A DNA stretch of 54,107 nt from an uncultured Senegalimassilia sp. (lineage in GTDB: Bacteria > Actinomycetota > Coriobacteriia > Coriobacteriales > Eggerthellaceae). The translations under genes were made by a program, and so were the position numbers. The stretch is taken from NCBI RefSeq assembly GCF_934632265.1, contig NZ_CAKTYH010000001.1:1-54107 (forward strand), in the 5' to 3' direction. The notes beneath the pieces were generated by a model. It was not told the DNA's origin, made no database searches, and saw only the letters and a program-made list of their open reading frames with translations. Each line of letters opens with the position of its first letter. Position 1 is the first letter of the stretch. This document shows positions 46,454-54,107 of this stretch, one piece after another.

Positions 46454-47407
46454 ATGGAATCATCCGCACAGACAAGGCGCACCCTCCCTTTCTTCGCCGC
46501 CATCGCGGCGACGGCTTTCTGCGCCCTGATGTGGCTTACCGCATGCAGCGGCTCCGGCGGCGCGGGAGGCGCCGGCAAAGACCAAGCCACCGGCGCCGCG
46601 TTCTCCCCTGCCGCCGCGGTCGGGGAAACGCTGTTCGACGCGAGCGCCGCCACGGGCGCCAACGACGCGCTCATCGATGCGTCCCACGCGCAAGACGGCT
46701 ACGTCAGCGTGAGCGCAACCTCAAGCGCCCGCATAAAAGCCCAGGTCATCAGTGGCCAGGCAAGCTCCAGCTTCGACATGCCCCAAAACGGCACGCCCAT
46801 CGCGTGCCCGCTGGCGTTCGGCGACGGCCCGTACACGGTGCGCATCATGCGCAACACGTCGGGCAACAACTACGTGGAGCTGTGCAGCGCCGACATCGAC
46901 GTCGCGCTGACCTCGGAGTTCGCCCCGTTCCTGCGCCCGAACGTCTACTGCAGCTACACCGCTTCCAGCAGCTGCGTGGACAAGGCCCGCGAGCTGGTCG
47001 AAGGCTGCGAGAACCAAGGGGAGGCCCTACGCGCAATCTGCACCTACATCGTGGACAACGTGGCCTACGACGACGACAAGGCCGCGAAGCTCAAGGATTC
47101 CACCGGCTACATCCCCGACCCGGACGAGACGCTGCAGTCGGGCAAGGGCATCTGCTTCGACTACGCAAGCCTGGGCGCGGCCATGCTGCGAAGCCAGGGC
47201 ATCCCTGCGAAGATCGTCACCGGCACCGTCTCGCCGCAGGGCATCTACCACGCGTGGATCATGGTGAACATCGACGGCACCTGGCAAAGCGCCCGCTTCA
47301 GCGTTTCCCCGAACACCTGGTCGCGCATCGACTTGACCTTCGCCGCAACGGGGGGCGGGGCGAACGTCGGGGACGGGGAAAGCTACACCGATCGCTATGT
47401 GTACTAG
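46454..47407 (+). CDS. Transglutaminase-like domain lipoprotein
   Basis: The product is 317 residues. The signal peptide ends in a lipobox (MWLTAC, Cys31), followed by a Gly/Ser-rich linker. The C-terminal 150 residues are a transglutaminase/protease-like core: GKGICFDYASLGAAML with the catalytic Cys, GIYHAWIMVNIDGTW with the His, and SRIDLTF with the Asp. Members of this superfamily act as peptidases, amidases or cross-linkers on proteins or peptidoglycan; the substrate here is not known. Beside a large surface protein, a role in processing or cross-linking it is a reasonable guess. It is divergent from the giant gene and upstream of the pilus-like cluster, 158 bases apart, so probably separate from it. 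No Shine-Dalgarno; likely near-leaderless. Confidence 0.87.
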   Translation: MESSAQTRRTLPFFAAIAATAFCALMWLTACSGSGGAGGAGKDQATGAAFSPAAAVGETLFDASAATGANDALIDASHAQDGYVSVSATSSARIKAQVISGQASSSFDMPQNGTPIACPLAFGDGPYTVRIMRNTSGNNYVELCSADIDVALTSEFAPFLRPNVYCSYTASSSCVDKARELVEGCENQGEALRAICTYIVDNVAYDDDKAAKLKDSTGYIPDPDETLQSGKGICFDYASLGAAMLRSQGIPAKIVTGTVSPQGIYHAWIMVNIDGTWQSARFSVSPNTWSRIDLTFAATGGGANVGDGESYTDRYVY

Positions 47408-47565
47408 ACGTACGGGCGAAAGCGCTCGCTACCGAAACCCCTTCGCCCGGTACATAGTGGCCCCGGGGTGTCAACTTCATCTCAAAAACAGGCGAAAACG
47501 CACACCACGACCTACTAGATGTGAGACAATAACGAACGTTTAAACCGATAACCCAGGAGGTACCG

Positions 47566-48618
47566 ATGACAGGAAAGCTTCTGGAGAGCGGCGCCATCAG
47601 CGCGTTCTGCAGCAGCGTGGCGACCATGCTGGCTGCCGGCGTCCAAACGGACGAAGCCGTCCACATGCTTGCGGAGAACCGCGAGCAATCCGAGTTCAAG
47701 CGCGTCTGCGATGCGGTCTACTCCAAAGTCGTCGAAGGCTCCAACCTTGCCGACGCCATGGAGGCCACCGGCGCCTTCCCCGCCTACGCAACGGAAACGG
47801 TGCGCGTCGGCGAGGCATCGGGACGCACCGAGCGCGTGCTGCGCAGCCTCGGGCGCTACTACGATAGCGAAGGCCGCGCGTTCGCCAAGCTGCGCAACTC
47901 GGTCGGCTACCCGGCGGCGCTGCTGTGCATCATGAGCGTCATCCTGGTGTTCACCGTGGCGGTCATCCTCCCCATCTTCTCCAGCGCCTACGAGAACCTG
48001 TCCGGCTCCATGACCTCGGGCTCCTTCAACACCGTGGGCGCGTCCATCGCCATCGGCTGGGTCGCGCTTGCCATCGTGCTGCTCGCCACCATAGCCGCCC
48101 TGTATATCGCCATCTGCGCGCGCAGCGAGGGCGGGCGAGGCCGCGTGCTGAAGATGCTCGAGCGCTACCCGGGCACCCGCCGCGCCATGTACCAGCTGGC
48201 GCTCTCCCGCTTCGTCAGCGCGCTTTCGTCCCTGGTAGCATCGGGCGTGCAGGAGGAAGACGCCATGCGCAAGGCCATGGCCACCATCGACCATGCGCAG
48301 CTTAAGGCGAAGCTGCAGGCAGCCTACGATTCCATGATCGACCTCGAGAACCCGCACAGCCTTGCCCAGGCCATCAACGAGCACGAGATCGTCGAGCCCG
48401 TGTACGGCCGCATGCTGCTCATGGGCACGCGCGCAGGCTCCGTCGACGAGGTGCTCGGCCATCTTGCGCAGGTGTTCTTCGACGACGCCAACGTGCAGAT
48501 CGACGCCGCGGTCGACCGGGTCGAGCCTACGCTGGCAGCGTTTTTGACCATCGCCGTCGGCGCAACCCTGATCGCCGTCATGCTGCCGCTCATCGGCATC
48601 ATGGGATCGATCGCGTAG
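47566..48618 (+). CDS. Type II secretion/type IV pilus inner-membrane protein (GspF/PilC-like)
   Basis: The product is 350 residues. Two T2SF domains are visible: the first (about 10-130) has SSVATMLAAGVQTDEAVHML and RVGEASGRTERVL, the second (about 205-320) has LSRFVSALSSLVASGVQEED. Each is followed by membrane segments (LCIMSVILVFTVAVILPIF, ALAIVLLATIAALYIAI, and a C-terminal helix). In the family it is the platform protein that links the ATPase to the growing pseudopilus. The start has a strong AGGAGG. It is the first gene of a six-gene cluster running to PilT, with short spacers or overlaps. Confidence 0.9.
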   Translation: MTGKLLESGAISAFCSSVATMLAAGVQTDEAVHMLAENREQSEFKRVCDAVYSKVVEGSNLADAMEATGAFPAYATETVRVGEASGRTERVLRSLGRYYDSEGRAFAKLRNSVGYPAALLCIMSVILVFTVAVILPIFSSAYENLSGSMTSGSFNTVGASIAIGWVALAIVLLATIAALYIAICARSEGGRGRVLKMLERYPGTRRAMYQLALSRFVSALSSLVASGVQEEDAMRKAMATIDHAQLKAKLQAAYDSMIDLENPHSLAQAINEHEIVEPVYGRMLLMGTRAGSVDEVLGHLAQVFFDDANVQIDAAVDRVEPTLAAFLTIAVGATLIAVMLPLIGIMGSIA

Positions 48619-48638
48619 CGAAACCGCAGGTGACAGCC

Positions 48639-48965
48639 ATGTTCCACGAACTCACCGACAACGATATCAAGCGGCGGCGCAAGCGCATCGCCGTCACCGC
48701 ATGCCTGGTGGCGGCGCTCGTCGTCGCCGCCTTCGCCGTATACAGCGTCGTGCAGGAGAACGCCAAGACGCAAGGCGCCGTGGCCCTGCGCGATTCCGTC
48801 CTGGCCGCGGCCAAGCAGTGCTGCGCCATCGAGGGCAGCTACCCGAGCTCGCTTGAGCACCTTGAGGAAAGCTACGGGCTGACCATCAACCATGATGACT
48901 ACGTGATCACCTACGAGTGCTTCGCCGACAACATCATGCCCAGCGTGGTGGTGACGCCCCGATGA
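48639..48965 (+). CDS. Small pseudopilin-like membrane protein
   Basis: The product is 108 residues: a basic N-terminus (IKRRRKRIAV), one membrane helix (about 20-40) and a short outer part (LAAAKQCCAIEGSYPSSLEH) that resembles the after-helix region of pseudopilins. No clear prepilin peptidase site is present. It is kept in the cluster on context; the function is unknown. The ATG at 48639 is used because it has AGGTG in front; a GTG nine bases earlier is possible. Its stop overlaps the start of the next gene (ATGA). Confidence 0.6.
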   Translation: MFHELTDNDIKRRRKRIAVTACLVAALVVAAFAVYSVVQENAKTQGAVALRDSVLAAAKQCCAIEGSYPSSLEHLEESYGLTINHDDYVITYECFADNIMPSVVVTPR

Positions 48966-49501
48966 ACCCGCAGGCGAACGAAACCCACAAGCAGCGCATC
49001 CATGCCATCGCTTCCGTGACGCAAGATGCGCCGTCCAACGAAAAACGCGCCGCCGCAAGGCGCGCCTTCCCCACGCTGCTGCTGACGGTGTTCTTTGCGG
49101 CGCTGCTCATGGCGATGATCTCGGGCGTGACCGTTTATAAGGCTGTTTCCGCAGATCAACAGGCTAGCAGCGCGCAGCGCGAAGGGGCGGGGCTCATCTG
49201 CAACGTCGTGCGCGCCAACGACTCCAAGGGCGCCATCGCCCAAGGCCAGGGGCCGGAAGGCAAGTCGCTCGTGGTGGTTGAGCCGCTGGATTCCGGCACG
49301 TACGAGACGCGCTTCTATCTGTACGAGGGCAAGGTGGTGCAGGAATACAGCCTGGCAGGCAGCGGGTACACGCCCGAGAAGGCCACCGAGGTGACGGCTT
49401 CCGACACCTTCGATTTCTCGTACTCCAACGGCCTTCTGGCCGTGACCACCGACCAGGGGACCGCCGAGGTGGCCCTTCGCTACATGCAGGGAGGTGCCTA
49501 G
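48962..49501 (+). CDS. DUF4860-like membrane protein of the pilus-like cluster
   Basis: The product is 179 residues. A hydrophilic 35-residue N-terminus is followed by one membrane helix (LLLTVFFAALLMAMISGVTV) and an outer beta-rich domain. The domain has NVVRANDSKGAIAQGQG, LVVVEPLDSGTYETRFYLYE and FDFSYSNGLLAVTTDQG, which resemble DUF4860, a family seen in secretion/pilus clusters of gut Firmicutes and Coriobacteria. Its role is unknown; it is probably a minor pseudopilin or a scaffold. The start overlaps the stop of the preceding gene by four bases, a sign of coupling. Confidence 0.7.
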   Translation: MNPQANETHKQRIHAIASVTQDAPSNEKRAAARRAFPTLLLTVFFAALLMAMISGVTVYKAVSADQQASSAQREGAGLICNVVRANDSKGAIAQGQGPEGKSLVVVEPLDSGTYETRFYLYEGKVVQEYSLAGSGYTPEKATEVTASDTFDFSYSNGLLAVTTDQGTAEVALRYMQGGA

Positions 49502-49502
49502 G

Positions 49503-49931
49503 ATGACGAAGATCGAGCAGATCGAAGACGCCTCGAAGACCAAGGTCAACACGGCGTTCCTCATCGAGGCGCTGGTGCTTATGGCGGTGCTCATCGCATC
49601 CATGGCCGTGTTCACGCAGCTGTTCACGCACTCCGCGGTTGCGGCGCACCAGGCCGAGGAGCTGACAAGGGCCACGCTGCTGGCCCAGAACGCCGCCGAG
49701 GAGTTCTCGTCCGACCCTGCAGCCGTCGCCGCCGGCAAGACGGTCGGCCAGGGCGTCGCCGCCGGGAACGCATCCGCCGTCGACGGCTCCGACGGCCTGA
49801 CGGTCAGCTGCGACGTCGATTCCGACGCGCAGGGCCGGGGCACGCTGTACACGGCGCACATCACCGTGAGCGACGATTCCGGGGAAGTGTACGCGCTCGA
49901 CGCGTCGCGCTACGAAAGCGGGGTGAGATAG
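49503..49931 (+). CDS. Pseudopilin-like protein (minor pilin candidate)
   Basis: The product is 142 residues. The N-terminal helix reads NTAFLIEALVLMAVLIASMA. It resembles the type IV prepilin helix (FTLIEVLVALAIL), with Phe after a small residue and a Glu at position 4 rather than 5. The exposed part (ATLLAQNAAEEFSSDP) is also like minor pseudopilins of the GspI/PilV kind. The cleavage residue is Ala rather than Gly, so processing is uncertain. The start has GGGAGGT, and the gene directly follows the DUF4860-like gene. Confidence 0.65.
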   Translation: MTKIEQIEDASKTKVNTAFLIEALVLMAVLIASMAVFTQLFTHSAVAAHQAEELTRATLLAQNAAEEFSSDPAAVAAGKTVGQGVAAGNASAVDGSDGLTVSCDVDSDAQGRGTLYTAHITVSDDSGEVYALDASRYESGVR

Positions 49932-49932
49932 C

Positions 49933-50415
49933 ATGGCAAGGCGAACCGGGGAAGGCGTGCGCATCGGCCCCATCACGCTGCTGACGCTGGTGTCCGTGCT
50001 GCTGCTGGCGGTGCTGGCCATGCTGTGCGTCACCACCACGCACGCAACCGAGGCCATGGCCCAGCGGCAGGCCGACGCGCTGTCGCAAACCTACGAGCTG
50101 GACGCTTTCGGCCAAGCGCTGCTCGCCCAGATCGACGAGCAGATCGCCGAAAGCGGCTCGCCCGCAACGGCCGCCGCGTTGGTCCAGCACCGCTCTGACA
50201 AGCTGCTGGAGAACGCCGCCGAGGCAAGCGGCGCCCACGACCTGCGGTCCTTCATCGACGTAGCGGGCACGCAGGTCACGTTCACGGTCGTCGCGCAAGA
50301 CGGCAAGGAGCTTGCCGCCACGGCGACCATCACCGCAAACGGCTATACCGTGGACGACTGGAAGATGACTACCGCGCAAGAGCTTCCCGAGCAAGCTCTT
50401 CTTTCAACCAACTAA
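49933..50415 (+). CDS. Membrane-anchored protein of unknown function in the pilus-like cluster
   Basis: The product is 160 residues. One N-terminal membrane helix (TLLTLVSVLLLAVLAMLCV) is followed by a soluble domain of about 120 residues with LSQTYELDAFGQALLAQIDE, helical and coiled-coil-like, and a beta-rich end (QVTFTVVAQDGKELAAT). The pattern is like GspK/PilX-type minor components, but similarity is too weak for a name. The start is one base after the previous stop with GGGGTGAG in front. Membership in the cluster is clear from spacing. Confidence 0.6.
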   Translation: MARRTGEGVRIGPITLLTLVSVLLLAVLAMLCVTTTHATEAMAQRQADALSQTYELDAFGQALLAQIDEQIAESGSPATAAALVQHRSDKLLENAAEASGAHDLRSFIDVAGTQVTFTVVAQDGKELAATATITANGYTVDDWKMTTAQELPEQALLSTN

Positions 50416-50446
50416 CGACGAGAAGCAATAGCATAGGAGGATCGCC

Positions 50447-51520
50447 ATGCAACTGAAAAGCCTACTCGAGAAGATGATAGAGGTGCGCGCTTCGGACGTG
50501 TTCATCATCGCCGGCCTGCCTCTGTCATACCAGGCAAGCGGATCGCATGTGCGCACGGACACGCCCACGCTCACCCCGGCCGACACGCAAGGATACATCG
50601 CAACGGTCTACGAGCTGGCCGGACGCGACCTGAGCCTGTTCACCGACAGCGTCAACCACGACGACGACTTCAGCTTCGCCGTGCCGGGCGTCGGCCGTTT
50701 CCGCGCCAACATCTTCCGTCAGCGCGGCTCCTACGGCGCCGTCATCCGCGTCATCCCCTTCGGACTGCCCGACCCCGACGAGATGAACATCCCCGAGTCC
50801 GTCATGCGCCTGGCCGACCTGAACAGGGGCTTGGTGCTGGTCACGGGCCCCACCGGCTGCGGCAAGTCCACCACGCTGGCGTGCATGCTCGACCGCATGA
50901 ACCACAAGCGCACGGGCCACATCCTGACCATGGAGGATCCCATCGAGTTCGTGCATAAGCACGGCTCCTGCATCATCACGCAGCGCGAGATCCCCACCGA
51001 CGTCGCCAGCTACTCCGAGGCGCTGCGCTCGGCCATGCGCGAAAGCCCCGACGTCATCCTGCTCGGCGAGATGCGCGACGCCGAGACCATCGGCACCGCC
51101 ATCAACGCCGCCGAGATGACGCAGCTGGTGCTCTCCACGCTGCACACCACCAGCGCCGCCGACACCATCGAGCGCATGATCGACGCCTTCCCCGCCAGCC
51201 AGCAGCGCCAGATCCGCACCCAGCTGTCGCTCGTGCTGCAGGCAACGGTCAGCCAGATGCTCATCCCCGCGCTCGACGGCACCACCATCCCCGTGTTCGA
51301 GGTCATGCACATGAACACCGCCATCCGCAACCTCATCCGCGAGGAGAAGACCTACCAGATCGACTCCGTGATCGCCTCCAACGGCGCTGCCGGCATGCAG
51401 ACCATGGACCAGGGGCTGTTCAACGCCGTGCGCGATGGCAAGGTAGCGAAGGACGTCGCGCTGCAGTACTCGCACCACCAGGAAGCCCTCCTGCGCCGCT
51501 TCCAGGCCGAGGGGTTGTAA
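50447..51520 (+). CDS. pilT: Type IV pilus retraction ATPase PilT
   Basis: The product is 357 residues. It contains the full set of secretion-ATPase motifs: Walker A GPTGCGKST (134-142), Asp box TMEDPIEF (about 161-168), Walker B PDVILLGEMRD (201-211) and His box LVLSTLHT (227-234). It also has AIRNLIRE (292-299), the C-terminal motif characteristic of true PilT retraction motors rather than PilB/GspE. It is predicted to form a cytoplasmic hexamer powering pilus disassembly. It has a strong AGGAGG Shine-Dalgarno and is the last gene of the cluster, followed by a strong terminator. No PilB-like ATPase is present in this window. Confidence 0.93.
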   Translation: MQLKSLLEKMIEVRASDVFIIAGLPLSYQASGSHVRTDTPTLTPADTQGYIATVYELAGRDLSLFTDSVNHDDDFSFAVPGVGRFRANIFRQRGSYGAVIRVIPFGLPDPDEMNIPESVMRLADLNRGLVLVTGPTGCGKSTTLACMLDRMNHKRTGHILTMEDPIEFVHKHGSCIITQREIPTDVASYSEALRSAMRESPDVILLGEMRDAETIGTAINAAEMTQLVLSTLHTTSAADTIERMIDAFPASQQRQIRTQLSLVLQATVSQMLIPALDGTTIPVFEVMHMNTAIRNLIREEKTYQIDSVIASNGAAGMQTMDQGLFNAVRDGKVAKDVALQYSHHQEALLRRFQAEGL

Positions 51521-51559
51521 GGCCCGCTGGACTCTCCTGCCGACCGCATACGAAGCCGC

Positions 51560-51593
51560 AAACGCCCTCCTGCAACCGCAGGAGGGCGTTTTT
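51560..51593 (+). terminator. Intrinsic terminator of the pilus-like cluster
   Basis: A 14-bp perfect stem AAACGCCCTCCTGC / GCAGGAGGGCGTTT with a four-base loop, followed by TT, 40 bases after the pilT stop. Confidence 0.88.
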
Positions 51594-51691
51594 GCTGCGC
51601 CTTGACGATCGAATGGGCGACTGAGCACCTGGTCGGAGAACCTAAGCAGGCGGCTCAGGCTTCCCAGCGCGCGCTTTTGCCCGCCGTAGCG

Positions 51692-51775
51692 CGATATGCT
51701 GGGCGAAAGCAGCGGCGGCTGCACCTGCGGCGCGCTTCGCCGCGATCGCACAGAGCACCGCAGGTGCGCATATCG
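51692..51775. repeat. Compound inverted repeat between pilT and groEL
   Basis: The right arm (51758-51775) is continuous, CCGCAGGTGC plus GCATATCG. Its complement is split into CGATATGC (51692-51699) and GCACCTGCGG (51721-51730), separated by 21 bases. The centre is GC-rich. The function is not known; it may be a structured RNA or cruciform. Confidence 0.6.
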
Positions 51776-51810
51776 AAGCCGCGGCGGCCGCGCCTTCCCC
51801 GCTAAACACG

Positions 51811-51838
51811 AAAAGGACCCGCCGAAGCGGGTCCTTTT
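51811..51838 (-). terminator. Intrinsic terminator of groEL
   Basis: A 12-bp perfect stem AAAAGGACCCGC / GCGGGTCCTTTT with a four-base loop, 25 bases after the groEL stop, giving CCTTTTCG on the minus strand. Confidence 0.85.
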
Positions 51839-51863
51839 GCTGCAAGGTTTATGAACCTGTTGC

Positions 51864-53561
<1,698 letters not shown>

Positions 53562-53588
53562 TTACTTACGAGGTGAAACGATCGAAAC

Positions 53589-53876
53589 TTATTCGAAGAC
53601 GCCGTACAGATCGTCGGCGCGCAGGATGAGCAGGTCCTCGCCGTCGACCTTGATCTCCTGGCCGCCGAACTTGCCGTAGACGACCTTGTCGCCGACCTTC
53701 ACGGGAACGGGAACCAGGTTGCCGTCCTTATCGGGCTTGCCAGCGCCGACTGCCAGAACGACGCCGCTCTGAGGCTTTTCCTTGGCCTCGGATGCGATGA
53801 ACAGACCGGAAGCCGTGGTCTCCTCAGCTTCGTCGGCCTTCACGATAACGCGGTCGCCCAGGGGTTTCAGATTCAT
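53589..53876 (-). CDS. groS: 10 kDa co-chaperonin GroES
   Basis: The product is 95 residues and full length, with the family pattern MNLKPLGDRVIVKADEAEE, the mobile loop ETTASGLFIASEAKEKPQSG, and VKVGDKVVYGKFGGQEIKVD. The start is ATG 53876, preceded by GAAAGGAAGG; an upstream in-frame ATG at 53897 is disfavoured because family similarity begins here. It forms the heptameric lid of GroEL. It is the first gene of the operon, behind a CIRCE operator. Confidence 0.98.
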   Translation of the reverse strand: MNLKPLGDRVIVKADEAEETTASGLFIASEAKEKPQSGVVLAVGAGKPDKDGNLVPVPVKVGDKVVYGKFGGQEIKVDGEDLLILRADDLYGVFE

Positions 53877-53955
53877 AACGCTGCCTTCCTTTCGCATCGA
53901 TTACGCGAGATTGGTTTCGCATACCCGTTATTTAACCACTCTGTCTTTCTGAGTG

Positions 53956-53982
53956 CTAGCACTCTTTGGTAACGAGTGCTAA
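53956..53982 (-). promoter_or_regulatory. CIRCE operator (HrcA binding site) of groESL
   Basis: The minus strand reads TTAGCACTC, nine bases, GAGTGCTAG. The CIRCE consensus has GAGTGCTAA, so only the last base differs. It lies just downstream of the -10, in the normal position for HrcA repression. A second overlapping short palindrome (GAGTGCTAGCACTC) adds half a site. Confidence 0.93.
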
Positions 53983-53993
53983 ACACATTGCCT

Positions 53994-54021
53994 ACTATAG
54001 CAGCCGGCCGTCCGATTGCAA
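53994..54021 (-). promoter_or_regulatory. groESL promoter
   Basis: The minus strand reads TTGCAA (54021-54016), 16 bases, TATAGT (53999-53994), directly upstream of CIRCE. Both boxes are near consensus for the housekeeping sigma factor. Confidence 0.8.
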
Positions 54022-54107
54022 GTGGATTACGGTGATTTATGGCGCGCTTCGCAAACTTCTTGTGCAGCTGCATAAGGCAGAGGGGAGAGCCGGCGGCCGA
54101 TAGCCGC

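Overview
The window is high-GC DNA with actinobacterial gene types: a CIRCE-controlled groES-groEL pair, an aspartokinase with an internal beta-subunit start, a bifunctional Rel/SpoT, and TlyA. Gut-type surface proteins carrying very long MBG-repeat arrays are also present. The mix fits the Coriobacteriia, most likely Eggerthellaceae, but no rRNA or other taxonomic marker is present and this placement is inference.

Layout. 1-5 kb: gltB and the start of gltD (glutamate synthase), leftward. 5.4-7.7 kb: an exported protein of unknown function. 7.9-13 kb: tlyA, asd, lysC and an AzgA-type purine permease, all leftward. 13-16.7 kb: a gene-poor stretch made almost entirely of different short repeat families around one predicted PD-(D/E)XK nuclease. 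16.7-21 kb: MFS transporter, zinc-dependent phospholipase C-like protein, TRIC-type channel, PhoU-like DUF47 protein. 21-27.6 kb: a leftward operon of a RecJ-helicase fusion, relA and an MBL-fold hydrolase. 28-30.4 kb: a phosphofructokinase and a heavy-metal permease. 30.4-30.9 kb: a repeat array ending in a strong terminator with no gene in front of it. 30.9-46 kb: a 4867-residue cell-surface protein with about 43 MBG modules and a small membrane protein directly downstream. 46.4-51.5 kb: a transglutaminase-like lipoprotein, then a six-gene type IV pilus/type II secretion-like cluster ending in PilT. 51.9-54 kb: groEL and groES.

How the genes work together. gltBD (nitrogen assimilation), lysC and asd (aspartate family), groESL and relA are housekeeping. 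recJ-helicase, relA and the MBL gene form a tight unit, with overlapping recJ and relA reading frames. The giant surface protein, its small membrane partner, the transglutaminase-like lipoprotein and the pilus-like cluster form an envelope region of about 20 kb. The pilus-like cluster has a retraction-type ATPase but no PilB, major pilin or prepilin peptidase in this window.

The best candidates for something undescribed are: (1) the repeat-bounded nuclease island at 13.1-16.7 kb, which holds four 50-bp copies of one element arranged as two inverted pairs on either side of the nuclease gene; (2) the pilus-like cluster with its neighbouring giant adhesin; (3) the RecJ-RecQ-like fusion translationally linked to relA; (4) the GAACAGGTTCC repeat array with an orphan terminator. 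All repeat statements come from reading the sequence by eye; no alignment or database search was run.
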